Of a stretch of DNA of 64,000 nt, positions 29,360 to 38,844 are shown piece after piece. The notes beneath the pieces were generated by a model. The model was not told the origin of the DNA, made no database searches, and saw only the letters and a list, made by a program, of their open reading frames with translations. Source of the DNA: Pseudoalteromonas tunicata (GTDB lineage Bacteria > Pseudomonadota > Gammaproteobacteria > Enterobacterales > Alteromonadaceae). The DNA lies in assembly GCF_002310815.1 (NCBI RefSeq), contig NZ_CP011032.1, forward strand, positions 536,001-600,000, read 5' to 3'. Positions within the stretch are counted from its first letter, which is position 1, and each line of letters starts with the position of its first letter. The translations under genes were made by a program, and so were the position numbers.

Positions 29360-31180
29360 ATGTGCAGATGGGCTTTATCACTGGCTTTTAGTTTGGCTGC
29401 ATTCAATCTATCTGCTGCTGAGGTTGATATGATGTTTAATCCAACAAGCTTTTTAGCTGGAATGTTGTTGATAGCTTGGTTGCTTTGTATGCAATTGCGG
29501 CAAAATACGATCACTCGAATTTTAAATCTCAATGTTGGTTTAGCTACCCTTGCTTTTTTGAGCTTTCAAGAGCCGCTTGTATTTTTGTTAGTGATATTCG
29601 CAATACTGGTGCAGTTATTTTTTGAACTTAAAGATAATCAACGCTATAGCCGTACAGCAGTTGCAAGTTACAGCGCATTAGTTTGTGCTGCAATTGTGTT
29701 TGTTGTACTACAAATTACCACTGTTAGCCCTAACTTCTTAGCATTAGCGAGTATCGTTTATTTGCTCATTCAAAACTTGCTGGCTGAATTAAATGGCTCT
29801 CCAGAGCCTGTAAATCAGATGCAATTACCTGGTGCAACAACCGAGATCACAAATGCTAAACAAGGCTACCCAGATCGTGCCATGTTTAAAGCTCAGTTTA
29901 ACCAGTGGCAACAAGATGCCACTGAGACTGGTCATTTAGTTGTGTTTAAATTTGACGGTTTTAGTGAAATAAATCAAAAGCTAGGCCATGACTTTGGCGA
30001 CTTATTATTAGTGCAATTAACGTCAAGAATTAATAGTGTTTTACAAGGACAAGCGTTACTCGAAATTGGTCGGGATGCGTTGAAACCATTTTATTTTTGC
30101 CATTTAAATAGCGTGGAATATGCATTTTTGATCACCCAAAGTGAGCAAAAGCATTTATACGAGCAATTAATAGGGCAGTTGATTCAAATTTCCAATCAAC
30201 CTATTAGTATTAAAGGCTGCTTGATGCAAACAGCATTACGCGCCGCGATGGTTGAAGTATCACCACAACAAGCTCTTTCATTTGAAGAGCAGCTAAAATG
30301 TGCATATTTGGCACTGGATGTTGGCCTTAAAAAAAATGAGGTTGTGAGTAAATACACTCCAGCCATGTCGGAGTTACGAAATGAGCAATTAGATAAAATT
30401 AGTTTGTTAGATCAAGTTGATTATGAAAAGGATTTTGAGCTTTATTTTCATCCGGTGGTTAATTTAAAAACCAATGAAATTATTTTTATTGAATTGTTAC
30501 TACGCTGGAATCACCCAACAAAAGGTTTGTTAGATGCAAGTGCTTTTGTAAATGAAATTAAGATTGCAGGGCTGTCGTATAGCGTCACTAAATGGGTATT
30601 AGAAAAAGCAGCTGAAATAGCGCTCATGCTTAAAGTGGCTGATTTTAAAGTGCCAGTTAGTATTAATTTGTTTGGCTCAGAGTTATTTAATGATGAAATG
30701 ATAGAGCATCTGACTCACTTAATTGCTGAGCATCAGCTGAATCCTAAATATTTAATTATTGAATGCCCAGCTAATGTATTACTGAACTTAGAAGATAAAG
30801 GCGCGGCTATTTTAAAACGTTTAAAAGCGATGGATGTGCCAGTCTGTTTAGATGATTTAGGGGTCAGCCCATTACTCTTAACACAACTACCAAAATTAAC
30901 CTTGCAGTACGTCAAATTGGATGATGGCCTTATTACGGAGTTGAGCCAAAATTCCAATACACGCAATTTACTCAGAGGGATTATCAACATGTGCTCTAAC
31001 CTCGAGAGTAAAGTGATAGCTGAGGGTGTTGCATCAAGTGCGTTATTAGAATTTGTCGAAGGGTTACAATGTGATGCGGCGCAGGGGTATTTATTTACTC
31101 GACCACTCAGTATTGTAGGTGTCACTGCATGGCTTGCTCAGTGGCAGCAAAAACTTGACCATCAACAACGGCCTTACTAA
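29360..31180 (+). CDS. Membrane protein with degenerate GGDEF and EAL domains
   Basis: 606 residues. An N-terminal signal-like segment and four or five membrane helices (to about residue 145) precede a GGDEF-like domain (about 170-320) and an EAL-like domain (about 345-600). Catalytic motifs are broken: the GGDEF loop reads NSVEY, EAL reads ELL, the metal-binding Glu of the usual TES motif is Ala (ECPAN), and the DDFGTGYSS loop reads DDLGVSPLL. Asn, Lys, Glu and Gln positions elsewhere are kept (SINLFG, VKLDD, AEGV, AQGYLF). It probably neither makes nor degrades c-di-GMP; it may bind it or a protein partner, as known for degenerate relatives such as CsrD. Start ATG has Shine-Dalgarno TAGGA. 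It lies between hutI and convergent hutG. Confidence 0.85.
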   Translation: MCRWALSLAFSLAAFNLSAAEVDMMFNPTSFLAGMLLIAWLLCMQLRQNTITRILNLNVGLATLAFLSFQEPLVFLLVIFAILVQLFFELKDNQRYSRTAVASYSALVCAAIVFVVLQITTVSPNFLALASIVYLLIQNLLAELNGSPEPVNQMQLPGATTEITNAKQGYPDRAMFKAQFNQWQQDATETGHLVVFKFDGFSEINQKLGHDFGDLLLVQLTSRINSVLQGQALLEIGRDALKPFYFCHLNSVEYAFLITQSEQKHLYEQLIGQLIQISNQPISIKGCLMQTALRAAMVEVSPQQALSFEEQLKCAYLALDVGLKKNEVVSKYTPAMSELRNEQLDKISLLDQVDYEKDFELYFHPVVNLKTNEIIFIELLLRWNHPTKGLLDASAFVNEIKIAGLSYSVTKWVLEKAAEIALMLKVADFKVPVSINLFGSELFNDEMIEHLTHLIAEHQLNPKYLIIECPANVLLNLEDKGAAILKRLKAMDVPVCLDDLGVSPLLLTQLPKLTLQYVKLDDGLITELSQNSNTRNLLRGIINMCSNLESKVIAEGVASSALLEFVEGLQCDAAQGYLFTRPLSIVGVTAWLAQWQQKLDHQQRPY

Positions 31181-31188
31181 TAAATATG

Positions 31189-31225
31189 TGCTTACTTAAT
31201 GGCTGTACGAGCCATTAAGTAAGCA
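31189..31225. repeat. Perfect 16-bp inverted repeat at the convergent gene ends
   Basis: 31189-31204 is exactly complementary to 31210-31225 with a 5-base loop. It covers the last seven codons and stop of hutG and begins 9 bases after the stop of the GGDEF-EAL gene. There is no T tract on either strand, so it may act as a 3' stem that blocks exonucleases or as a bidirectional pause site rather than a classical terminator. Confidence 0.75.
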
Positions 31226-32250
31226 TAAACTAACGCACATAGTGTTTGGCCTGCTTCATTAAGGCCTTGTGATAAACCAGCGGCATGTTGTTGTGGCGCT
31301 GCTTCACATAAATGAAGATATCGAGTGTCTTTGAGTGACGCCATGTTAAAGACAAATTGCTCAGCTTCACTGACAGAAAAACTACAGTTAGTAAATGCAC
31401 TGACTGGCATATAAGAAATACTGTCAACATCGACTTCAATACCTACCGGCAACAGGCTTTGCTCAAATTTTTGTCTGACATTAAAACATGCTTTATTCAG
31501 AGTTATTTGTTGGCGAACTTTAATCTTTTGATAAGAATCGTAACTAAAACCTGCTTGCTCAAGTGCGCAATAAATAGCTTCGTTATTTTTTAATTCGTGC
31601 AAACCAATCACATGGTAATTGGCTAAAAATTGATTTTGATAAGCGTAATGAAAGCCATTGCCGCTATGGCGCCCTTCAATAGCACGAAAATCGGCATGAG
31701 GGTCAAGATTTACCGCACTTATTTTATTTTGACTGCTAGTCGAGAGAGCTTTGATTATCGGGAAACAATTATTGTGGCCGCCGCCAATAATTATGGGTTC
31801 TAAACCGGCATTAAAAATCGCACGTATAACAGGCTCAACCGCATCATCAACTTGCGAGCAGAGCTCACGTAATGCAATAAGGTCAGATGGAATGTTTGGA
31901 CTTAAGGAGTCAGCTTGTTTTTGTAAATCGGTTAAATCTATTTCACCAAGCAATAAGACTTGTTCTGCTGGGAAATGGCGGTTTGATTGCAAATTAGCGA
32001 AACGACTTAAAAAAGCCTGCCAACCAAGTTGCGCACCACCTTGACCACAATTGGCTTTTGGACCTATGTCTTCGGGAATACCGAGCAGTACGTACTTGAT
32101 GCCAAAGTGGCTGGCATCAAGTAATGCTTGGTCAAAGTCTACTTGAGTATTAATAAAAAAAAGCGCCTCGCCAATACGTTTCTCACCGGTACGAGAACTT
32201 AAATAGGGAGCTAAATCTTGCTCTGTATAGACATTTAACCGGTAGCTCAT
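31192..32250 (-). CDS. hutG: Formimidoylglutamase (arginase/ureohydrolase family), probable HutG
   Basis: Likely hydrolyses N-formimino-L-glutamate to glutamate and formamide, the last step of the hut pathway. 352 residues. Binuclear manganese motifs of the ureohydrolase fold are recognisable: [15 protein letters not shown] and EVDVDSIS, corresponding to GGDHS, DAHxD and DxD. The N-terminal 60 residues ([12 protein letters not shown] and [19 protein letters not shown]) fit formimidoylglutamases rather than agmatinases. hutI and hutC nearby support the role. Its start overlaps the rraA stop by four bases, indicating translational coupling to rraA. The 3' end forms a perfect hairpin. Confidence 0.82.
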   Translation of the reverse strand: MSYRLNVYTEQDLAPYLSSRTGEKRIGEALFFINTQVDFDQALLDASHFGIKYVLLGIPEDIGPKANCGQGGAQLGWQAFLSRFANLQSNRHFPAEQVLLLGEIDLTDLQKQADSLSPNIPSDLIALRELCSQVDDAVEPVIRAIFNAGLEPIIIGGGHNNCFPIIKALSTSSQNKISAVNLDPHADFRAIEGRHSGNGFHYAYQNQFLANYHVIGLHELKNNEAIYCALEQAGFSYDSYQKIKVRQQITLNKACFNVRQKFEQSLLPVGIEVDVDSISYMPVSAFTNCSFSVSEAEQFVFNMASLKDTRYLHLCEAAPQQHAAGLSQGLNEAGQTLCALVYAYLMARTAIK

Positions 32251-32780
32251 TGTACTTCAGAATCCTCAAAGTCATCTTCTACTAGTTCTTCGCTATCATT
32301 GCCTTCTAAATCTTCAGGAGCAATGATGATACCTGTACTATCGGCATATAAAAAATCGTCATCATAAAATGAAACACCAGCGAAATTAACTGGTACACCC
32401 GCTTCGCCGTTGTTATTGTCATCAGCAGCAACAGGAATTGATGCGATTGCTTGAATACCAAGGTCAAGTTCGTCTAGTTCATCAACATGACGCACCGCAC
32501 CATAAACCACGATTCCTTCCCAGTTATTTTCAAGCGCTAACTCTGCCAGTTCAATATCAATTAATGCGCGACGTGTAGAACCACCACCATCAATTAACAG
32601 TACAAGCCCAGTGCCATCTTTTTCTAGGGTGGTGCGAATAAGTTGATTACTTTCGAAACACTTTATGGTTTTGATTTGGCCGCCAAATGATGTTCTGCCA
32701 CCAAAGTTAACGAACATAGGTTCGAGTACATCGATTAAATCGGCAAATTGGTCACATAACTCTGAAGTATTGTATTGCAT
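32247..32780 (-). CDS. rraA: Ribonuclease E activity regulator RraA
   Basis: RraA binds the C-terminal scaffold of RNase E and lowers its activity. 177 residues; the core ([20 protein letters not shown], then [17 protein letters not shown] and the [19 protein letters not shown] strand) is standard, and the C-terminus is strongly acidic (Asp/Glu-rich from about 158), longer than in E. coli by about 15 residues. A Shine-Dalgarno AAGGAT precedes the start. The stop overlaps hutG. Usual gammaproteobacterial context is after menA near hslVU, so location next to hutG is a rearrangement compared with E. coli. Confidence 0.93.
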   Translation of the reverse strand: MQYNTSELCDQFADLIDVLEPMFVNFGGRTSFGGQIKTIKCFESNQLIRTTLEKDGTGLVLLIDGGGSTRRALIDIELAELALENNWEGIVVYGAVRHVDELDELDLGIQAIASIPVAADDNNNGEAGVPVNFAGVSFYDDDFLYADSTGIIIAPEDLEGNDSEELVEDDFEDSEVQ

Positions 32781-32956
32781 GAGTTGATCCTTTTGGTGGT
32801 CACATAAAACACATATTTAAAGTCCAGTATACATTTACACCACTGCAATACAATCAATTATATGCACAATTTAGATAGAAATATTAATGTCTTGAAATCT
32901 TCATGTAATTGTTACCTCCAGGTTCTAGGCTTAACCAAAACGAGGAGGGAAATCTT

Positions 32957-33481
32957 ATGTTACTGGTTAAAATTACACAGTTAGATCATGCGATTTTTAA
33001 AGGATTATTTAAGCCCAATGCACCTAAATGGTGGCAACATTTATTTGTGAATCTCTCCCGTACGGGTGATGGTGTCGTTTATTTAATTTTTGCCAGTTGG
33101 CTGCTTTATCAAAATGACAATAACTCATTGTTAATGCTAAATGTATTGCTGCTCGGCTTTGCGATTGAACGACCACTTTATTACCTATTTAAAAACCTGT
33201 TTAAACGGACTCGGCCTTGTAATTGGCAAGGTGGTTTTTCGTATATCAAACCAAGCGACCAATTTAGCTTGCCATCGGGTCACAGTGCTGCAGCATGGTT
33301 ATTTGCTACTGTACTGGGATTCTTTTACCCGCAATTGTGGCCATTGCTAATGTTATGGGCTTCAAGTGTTGCTGTCTCTCGGGTGATGTTAGGAGTGCAT
33401 TATCCAGTTGATATCATTTTAGGTTCAATTATGGGGTACGGTTGTGCCCACTTAAGTCTACAAATAACAGGAGCCTTATGA
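32957..33481 (+). CDS. PAP2-family membrane phosphatase
   Basis: Polytopic phosphatidic-acid-phosphatase-type enzyme, possibly acting on lipid phosphates or undecaprenyl diphosphate. The three-part PAP2 signature is complete: KNLFKRTRP, PSGHSA and SRVMLGVHYPVD. Start ATG 32957 follows a strong GAGGAGGGA and gives 174 residues; an upstream TTG at 32909 in the same frame is rejected. The stop overlaps the next gene (ATGA), so the pair is cotranslated. The linked glycosyltransferase suggests a role in a lipid-linked sugar pathway; the substrate cannot be read from sequence. Confidence 0.88.
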   Translation: MLLVKITQLDHAIFKGLFKPNAPKWWQHLFVNLSRTGDGVVYLIFASWLLYQNDNNSLLMLNVLLLGFAIERPLYYLFKNLFKRTRPCNWQGGFSYIKPSDQFSLPSGHSAAAWLFATVLGFFYPQLWPLLMLWASSVAVSRVMLGVHYPVDIILGSIMGYGCAHLSLQITGAL

Positions 33482-34515
33482 AAATTTTATACGGCATACA
33501 AGGGACTGGAAATGGCCATACCACACGTGCAAGGGTTATGGCTAAAGCGTTTAAAAAATATGATATTGAAGTAGATTATTTATTTTCAGGACGTGAGCCT
33601 GAACAATATTTTGATATGGAAGAGTTTGGTCAGTATCGAACTCGTACAGGTCTTACTTTTGTAACGCACAATGGCAAAGTGAATAGTTGGCAAACGTTAC
33701 GCCAAGCCAAAGTAGGTCAATTTATTAAAGACGTTAAAAGTCTTGATTTAACTGGTTACGATTTAGTATTTAATGATTTTGAGCCTATTTCAGCGTGGGC
33801 AGCCAAACGTCAACGTATTCCAGTGATTGGAATGAGCCATCAGGCGGCTTTTTTATCGCCCAAGGTACCAATTATTGGTAGCAATATTTTGACTCGAAGT
33901 ATGATCCGTAAGTTTGCTCCTGCAGATGTTTATTTAGGAGTGCATTGGCAATCATTTGCATCTAATATTATTCCGCCTTTTATTTGCACGGAACAACAAA
34001 AAAGTACGGATTTGGCTATTAGTAATAAAGTATTGGTATATTTACCATTTGAAGCTTTAAATAAGGTCATTGAATTATTAAAAGGATTTCCACACTTTGA
34101 GTTTTATTGTTATCACCCTGATGCAAAAGATGAATCTTTAACTCACATTCATCTTCGAAAACCAAGCAGAAATCTATTTTTAGCCGACTTAGCAAGCTCT
34201 GTTGGAGTGATAGCAAATGCTGGCTTTGAGCTTTCAAGTGAAGCACTTTGGTTTGGTAAAAAGCTATTACTAAAACCACTCGAAGGGCAGTTTGAACAAA
34301 GCTCAAATGCATTCATGCTGAGTAATTTAGGTTTAGCAAAAGTAATGCAATACCTAGATGCTGATGCGCTCGGTGATTGGCTAAGTGTGCCTGAAATTGC
34401 ACAAGTTAATTTTCCCTCTGATCCAAAACCGTTAATAGATTGGTTGCAAGCTAAGCAATGGCACGATACCACAGCGCTAAATCAGCAGCTATGGCAAGGA
34501 ATTAATTTAATTTAG
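33478..34515 (+). CDS. Glycosyltransferase-like protein (MJ1255/VC2487 family)
   Basis: 345 residues with a GT-B-like layout: the N-terminal loop GIQGTGNGHTTRARVMA resembles the MurG-type glycine loop, and the C-terminal half has GVIANAGFELSSEALWFGKK and the nearby PLEGQFEQSSNA, typical of the donor nucleotide site in family GT28-like enzymes. I recall this family as the uncharacterised MJ1255/VC2487 group. ATG at 33478 overlaps the PAP2 stop by four bases; the frame open from 33442 lies inside PAP2 and is not used. Probably acts with the PAP2 enzyme on a lipid-linked substrate; this is inference. Confidence 0.78.
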   Translation: MKILYGIQGTGNGHTTRARVMAKAFKKYDIEVDYLFSGREPEQYFDMEEFGQYRTRTGLTFVTHNGKVNSWQTLRQAKVGQFIKDVKSLDLTGYDLVFNDFEPISAWAAKRQRIPVIGMSHQAAFLSPKVPIIGSNILTRSMIRKFAPADVYLGVHWQSFASNIIPPFICTEQQKSTDLAISNKVLVYLPFEALNKVIELLKGFPHFEFYCYHPDAKDESLTHIHLRKPSRNLFLADLASSVGVIANAGFELSSEALWFGKKLLLKPLEGQFEQSSNAFMLSNLGLAKVMQYLDADALGDWLSVPEIAQVNFPSDPKPLIDWLQAKQWHDTTALNQQLWQGINLI

Positions 34516-34582
34516 TTCCTTTTTAGCAGTTTCATAAATACTTTCTATACTTTAACAACTTATATATTTTATTGAGGCTAGT

Positions 34583-36463
34583 ATGGATTTATTGCAACGC
34601 TTATCGATTAAAGCTCGGTTACAAATAAATGCGGGAATTATAGCCGTCGCAATGTTGATTTTACTGTTCGTATTACTTTCAGAGATAAGTAATATGAGTC
34701 AGCTTAATAAAACCATACAAACGACAGAAGAATTAAGCATTTTACAGCTAGAGATGCGAAAGTATGAAAAGAACTTTTTAGCGTATAAACAAGAGGATGA
34801 TTTAGCGCAATTTGCTACTCAATCGCAGAAAATGCAGATTAAAATCGTTTTGTTAGAACAGCTTTTTGATAATATTGGCTTTGATAAATCTCAAGTAAAA
34901 CAGCTTAAAAATTTAGTAAATGTATATGAAACTAAATTTGAAAACGTTGTTAATTTACAAAAAGAAATAGGTCTGCACCCCAAAGATGCTTTATATGGTC
35001 AATTGCGAACTGCAGTGCATGAGGTAGAGACGGTTTTAAAAGGGCAAAAGAATTATCAGTTGTTAAGCAGTATGTTGCAGCTGCGCCGTGATGAAAAAGA
35101 TTTTATGTTGCGCCTTGATGAAAAATATTTGCAAAAATTCGACGAAACAATCGCCTCTTTTAGCGAGGCTGTAAATCAAAGTGATTTACCTAGCAGTGAA
35201 AAATCAGCTTTATTAACGCAGTTGAAACAGTATCAACAGAAGTTCAGTGCATTAGTAAATGCTCAGAAAAAACTTGGCTTAACATTAAAAAGCGCAGCAT
35301 TGGGTGAATTAGCTATCAGTGCAACTGAAAATGATCAATTTATCCAACTACTGGTAAAGGAAACCGAAGAGCAAATTATCCAAAGTCAGGCTCAAGTTAA
35401 AATTATTAGCTTTACTATTTTTGGAGTTGCAATCTCTATTGTAATGTTTTTAGTTTACCTAACTAGTCGCTCAATTATTGCTCCTATCAATAAAGTGTGT
35501 GGTGTGATTAAAGAGATCCGTGGTCAAAATAATTTAACACTTAGTGTGCGCTCTCAAGGAATGGATGAGGTCTCGGCTTTAACGCAAGATTTTGATAGTT
35601 TAATCAATGACTTTAAAAATCTGATCTTTGAGGTTAATTCTGCTCTTTCTAACTTAGGGATTGCGACAGATAATTTAGCGCAAACGACCGCAGCAACGAG
35701 CGATGGGATGCGAGAGCAGCTCCATGAAGCCGATATGGTCGCTACAGCTGCCACGCAAATGCAGGCAACAATTCAAGATATTTCGTTTAATACCGAAGCT
35801 GCAGCAAAAAAAGCAGAAGCGACCAATGAAAGTGCGCGTGTTGGTAAGAGTGAGGTTGATTCAACGGTGGCAATTATTTCACAGTTAAGTGATTCTTTAG
35901 GGGGCGCCGCTTCTGTTGTAGCCGAACTAGAAAAAGATGGCGAAACGATAGGCTCAGTACTTGATGTGATCAGAGCAATAGCAGAGCAAACGAATCTATT
36001 GGCACTTAATGCTGCTATTGAGGCTGCAAGAGCAGGTGAGCAAGGCCGTGGTTTTGCAGTTGTGGCAGATGAGGTTCGCTCTTTGGCGCAAAGAACTCAA
36101 GATTCGACTAAAGAGATTGAAGGTATTATTACCGGGTTGCAGGGTCGTACACGTGAAGTGGTTAGTCTAATGAATAAATGCCGAATCCAAGGTGATGATA
36201 GTGCTAATCAAGCGCGTAAAGCAGGTGAGTTATTGGTTTTTATTACTGAAAATGTTCAGACCATTATGGATATGAGTACGCAAATTGCGACAGCGATTGA
36301 TGAGCAAAACACGGTTGCCTCTGAAGTAAATCAGAATGTGGTTCGGATCCGCGATATTGCTGAACAAGCTTCAGCTCATGCGCAAACTAATGCCCACACC
36401 AGTGAGGAGGTGTCTGAACAAGCGCGGGTTTTACATCGGGCGATTGCAAAATTTAAAGTGTAA
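34583..36463 (+). CDS. Methyl-accepting chemotaxis protein with helical bimodular (HBM) sensor
   Basis: 626-residue chemoreceptor: membrane segment at about 15-37, an all-helical periplasmic domain (about 38-270), membrane segment at about 272-292, HAMP, then a signalling domain with the hairpin [20 protein letters not shown]. The sensor shows internal duplication: [17 protein letters not shown] and [17 protein letters not shown] are matching helices in the two modules, as are [13 protein letters not shown] and [13 protein letters not shown]. This is the HBM pattern described for McpS of Pseudomonas, which binds TCA-cycle acids; the ligand here is not established. Shine-Dalgarno GAGGC precedes the start. 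Separate gene. Confidence 0.88.
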   Translation: MDLLQRLSIKARLQINAGIIAVAMLILLFVLLSEISNMSQLNKTIQTTEELSILQLEMRKYEKNFLAYKQEDDLAQFATQSQKMQIKIVLLEQLFDNIGFDKSQVKQLKNLVNVYETKFENVVNLQKEIGLHPKDALYGQLRTAVHEVETVLKGQKNYQLLSSMLQLRRDEKDFMLRLDEKYLQKFDETIASFSEAVNQSDLPSSEKSALLTQLKQYQQKFSALVNAQKKLGLTLKSAALGELAISATENDQFIQLLVKETEEQIIQSQAQVKIISFTIFGVAISIVMFLVYLTSRSIIAPINKVCGVIKEIRGQNNLTLSVRSQGMDEVSALTQDFDSLINDFKNLIFEVNSALSNLGIATDNLAQTTAATSDGMREQLHEADMVATAATQMQATIQDISFNTEAAAKKAEATNESARVGKSEVDSTVAIISQLSDSLGGAASVVAELEKDGETIGSVLDVIRAIAEQTNLLALNAAIEAARAGEQGRGFAVVADEVRSLAQRTQDSTKEIEGIITGLQGRTREVVSLMNKCRIQGDDSANQARKAGELLVFITENVQTIMDMSTQIATAIDEQNTVASEVNQNVVRIRDIAEQASAHAQTNAHTSEEVSEQARVLHRAIAKFKV

Positions 36464-36472
36464 GGTGCAGCC

Positions 36473-36844
36473 TTAAACCATTTTTATGTTAATCAGTGGC
36501 TCTCGAGTGGCTTTGCTGCTTGAGAGTTTATCTAAATATTGCTGCCAAAGGGTTTCTTGGGTCGTTGCCAGTTGGTGTAGATATTGCCAGCTATACAGGC
36601 CGGAATTGTGGCCATCATCAAAGACTAAACGAACCGCATAATGTCCCACAGGATTAATCTTACTAATCGATACGGCTTTTTTATTGGTTACTAATTTAGC
36701 TGTATTAGGGCCATGACCTCTGACTTCTGCTGAAGGTGAGTAAACGCGAAGAAACTCTGCACTTAACGTGGTGTGAAAATCATTTTCAAAAAAAATGTCG
36801 AGCAGTTTTGATTTTTGATGATAATGTACTTTTTTAACCAGCAT
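36473..36844 (-). CDS. DUF971 protein (gamma-butyrobetaine hydroxylase-like N-terminal domain)
   Basis: Small cytoplasmic protein, 123 residues from the Met at 36844, which has GGAG seven bases upstream; the longer frame to 36889 lacks a Shine-Dalgarno. Core motifs: KLLDIFFENDFHTTLSAEFLRVYSPSAEVRGHG, read in two parts, and the C-terminal DDGHNSGLYSWQYLHQLA. DUF971 proteins resemble the zinc-binding N-terminal domain of gamma-butyrobetaine hydroxylase; their role is unknown, though some have been linked to Fe-S metabolism. It follows hslU closely, a linkage also seen in Vibrio and Shewanella as I recall. Confidence 0.8.
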   Translation of the reverse strand: MLVKKVHYHQKSKLLDIFFENDFHTTLSAEFLRVYSPSAEVRGHGPNTAKLVTNKKAVSISKINPVGHYAVRLVFDDGHNSGLYSWQYLHQLATTQETLWQQYLDKLSSSKATREPLINIKMV

Positions 36845-36901
36845 GTATTGCTCCAGCGTAAAAAATGCTGAGCCAAATTGGCCCAGCAAGTCTAAAATAA
36901 C

Positions 36902-38227
36902 TTATAAAATAAAGCGGCTTAAGTCTTCATCTTCTACTAAAGTGCCTAAATATTTAGTAACAAACGCCGCATCAATCACAATATGATCACCTGATTTTTC
37001 TGAGGCATCATAAGAAATTTCTTCCATCAGTTTTTCCATCACGGTGTGTAAGCGACGTGCACCGATATTTTCAGTTTTTTCATTTACGCGCCAAGCAGCT
37101 TCTGCAATTTTTTCAATTGCTTCTTCATTAAACTCAACTTTTACACCTTCAGTTCCCATCAAGGCTTGGTATTGTTCAGTGAGTGATGCATTTGGCTCAG
37201 TTAGAATTCGTTTAAAGTCGTGTGCAGTCAGTGGGCTTAGTTCTACTCGAATAGGTAAACGACCTTGTAATTCTGGAATGAGATCAGACGGTTTTGACAT
37301 CTGAAATGCACCCGACGCAACAAACAAGATGTGATCTGTTTTGATCATACCGTGTTTTGTGCTCACTGTAGTACCTTCAACGAGTGGTAATAAATCACGT
37401 TGTACACCTTCACGGCTTACATCTGGGCCTGATGAGTCACCTCGTTTACAGATCTTATCAATCTCATCGATAAATACGATACCATTTTGTTCAACAGCAT
37501 GAATTGCTTGCTCTTTTAGTTCTTCAGGGTTAACTAGTTTGCTGGCTTCTTCTTCAATTAATAATTTGATTGCATCTTTAATTTTTAACTTACGTTTAGT
37601 GCGTTTTTCATTACCTAAATTTTGAAACATGCTTTGCAATTGATTCGTCATGTCTTCCATGCCTGGAGGTGCCATGATTTCAACCCCCATTTGCGCTTGG
37701 GCTAAATCAATTTCAATTTCTTTATCATCGAGCTGGCCTTCACGTAGCTTTTTACGAAACGTTTGGCGAGTTGAGCTATCTTTGGTTTCTGCTTCACCCC
37801 AAGTATCTTTTGCACTCGGTAATAGTGCTTCTAAAATACGTTCTTCAGCCGCTTCTTCTGCACGGTGACGCACTTTTTTAGTCTGTTGTTCGCGAACCAT
37901 TTTGATTGCAATATCAGCTAAATCACGAATGATGGTATCCACTTCTTTACCAACATAACCTACTTCGGTAAATTTAGTGGCTTCAACTTTAATAAATGGT
38001 GCATTAGCAAGTTTGGCTAAACGACGTGCAATTTCAGTTTTACCAACACCGGTTGGGCCAATCATTAAAATATTTTTTGGGGTGACTTCTGCGCGTAAAT
38101 CTTCTGGTAACTGCATTCTGCGCCAGCGGTTACGAAGTGCAATTGCAACCGCTTTTTTTGCATTAGCTTGACCAATAATGTGCTGATCTAACTCGTGTAC
38201 AATTTCTCTTGGAGTCATAGCTGACAT
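36902..38227 (-). CDS. hslU: ATP-dependent protease ATPase subunit HslU
   Basis: AAA+ unfoldase (ClpY) that feeds substrates into the HslV protease in the cytoplasm. 441 residues. Walker [16 protein letters not shown] is near residue 55-69, the pore motif GYVGKEV follows, the I domain spans about 110-240, Walker B is [10 protein letters not shown], and sensor/arginine motifs ([15 protein letters not shown]) and the C-terminal LSRFIL tail that inserts into HslV are present. 12 bp downstream of hslV and cotranscribed from the sigma-32-type promoter. Confidence 0.98.
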   Translation of the reverse strand: MSAMTPREIVHELDQHIIGQANAKKAVAIALRNRWRRMQLPEDLRAEVTPKNILMIGPTGVGKTEIARRLAKLANAPFIKVEATKFTEVGYVGKEVDTIIRDLADIAIKMVREQQTKKVRHRAEEAAEERILEALLPSAKDTWGEAETKDSSTRQTFRKKLREGQLDDKEIEIDLAQAQMGVEIMAPPGMEDMTNQLQSMFQNLGNEKRTKRKLKIKDAIKLLIEEEASKLVNPEELKEQAIHAVEQNGIVFIDEIDKICKRGDSSGPDVSREGVQRDLLPLVEGTTVSTKHGMIKTDHILFVASGAFQMSKPSDLIPELQGRLPIRVELSPLTAHDFKRILTEPNASLTEQYQALMGTEGVKVEFNEEAIEKIAEAAWRVNEKTENIGARRLHTVMEKLMEEISYDASEKSGDHIVIDAAFVTKYLGTLVEDEDLSRFIL

Positions 38228-38239
38228 AATATATTCCTT

Positions 38240-38758
38240 TTAAAGCTCTTCAATTGTTTGGAAGTGGTTGGTAAATACACAGATGTTTCCAGCAATTGTT
38301 AAGCTTTTTTCTGCAATTTCACGAGCACTTAGCTCTGTATTTTCTAATAAGGCTGTTGCTGCCGATTGCGCAAACGCGCCGCCGCTACCAATCGCAATAA
38401 GATCGTTTTCAGGCTGAACAACATCACCATTACCCGTGATAATAAATGAAGCAGTATGATCAGCCACAGCCAGTAATGCTTCAAGTTTGCGCAGTGCTCT
38501 GTCACTACGCCAATCTTTAGCCATTTCAACAGCGGCTTTAGTTAAATGGCCTTGGTGCATTTCGAGCTTGCTTTCAAAGCGCTCAAATAATGTGAATGCA
38601 TCGGCGGTGCCGCCTGCAAAACCTGCGAGTACTTTTCCGTTATAAAGGCGGCGAACTTTTTTTGCATTGCCTTTCATTACTGTATTGCCGAGTGAAACTT
38701 GGCCATCACCCGCAATTACCACTTTGCCATCACGGCGCACAGACACAATCGTAGTCAT
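38240..38758 (-). CDS. hslV: ATP-dependent protease proteolytic subunit HslV
   Basis: Proteasome-like threonine protease (ClpQ), 172 residues. The catalytic Thr follows the initiator Met ([20 protein letters not shown], the family N-terminus), with [31 protein letters not shown] and the [13 protein letters not shown] loop. Shine-Dalgarno AAAGGAA is well placed. Upstream lie a stem-loop in the leader and a near-consensus heat-shock promoter inside the end of ftsN, so heat-shock induction is expected. Confidence 0.98.
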   Translation of the reverse strand: MTTIVSVRRDGKVVIAGDGQVSLGNTVMKGNAKKVRRLYNGKVLAGFAGGTADAFTLFERFESKLEMHQGHLTKAAVEMAKDWRSDRALRKLEALLAVADHTASFIITGNGDVVQPENDLIAIGSGGAFAQSAATALLENTELSAREIAEKSLTIAGNICVFTNHFQTIEEL

Positions 38759-38775
38759 AGTTATTCCTTTGTAAG

Positions 38776-38794
38776 CGAGTGGCTAAGCCACTCG
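38776..38794 (-). ncRNA. Stem-loop in the hslV 5' untranslated region
   Basis: CGAGTGGC (38776-38783) pairs exactly with GCCACTCG (38787-38794) around a 3-base loop. It lies between the predicted heat-shock transcription start and the hslV Shine-Dalgarno. In E. coli a 5' leader inverted repeat stabilises hslVU mRNA (established knowledge from recall); a similar function here is inference. No T tract follows, so it is not a terminator of ftsN. Confidence 0.6.
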
Positions 38795-38816
38795 TTTAGA
38801 TATGATATGAAGCAAT

Positions 38817-38844
38817 TAATGGGGGTGATTTGTGGAATTTCAAG
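38817..38844 (-). promoter_or_regulatory. Sigma-32 heat-shock promoter of hslVU
   Basis: On the minus strand CTTGAAA (38844-38838) and CCCCATTA (38824-38817) are separated by 13 bp, matching the sigma-32 consensus CTTGAAA-N11-15-CCCCATnT at nearly every position. It overlaps the last codons of ftsN and leaves a leader of about 50 nt before hslV. Confidence 0.85.

Noticed and set aside
30000..31180. Active diguanylate cyclase or c-di-GMP phosphodiesterase
   Set aside because: The catalytic motifs of both domains are replaced (NSVEY, ELL, DDLGVS), so activity is unlikely.
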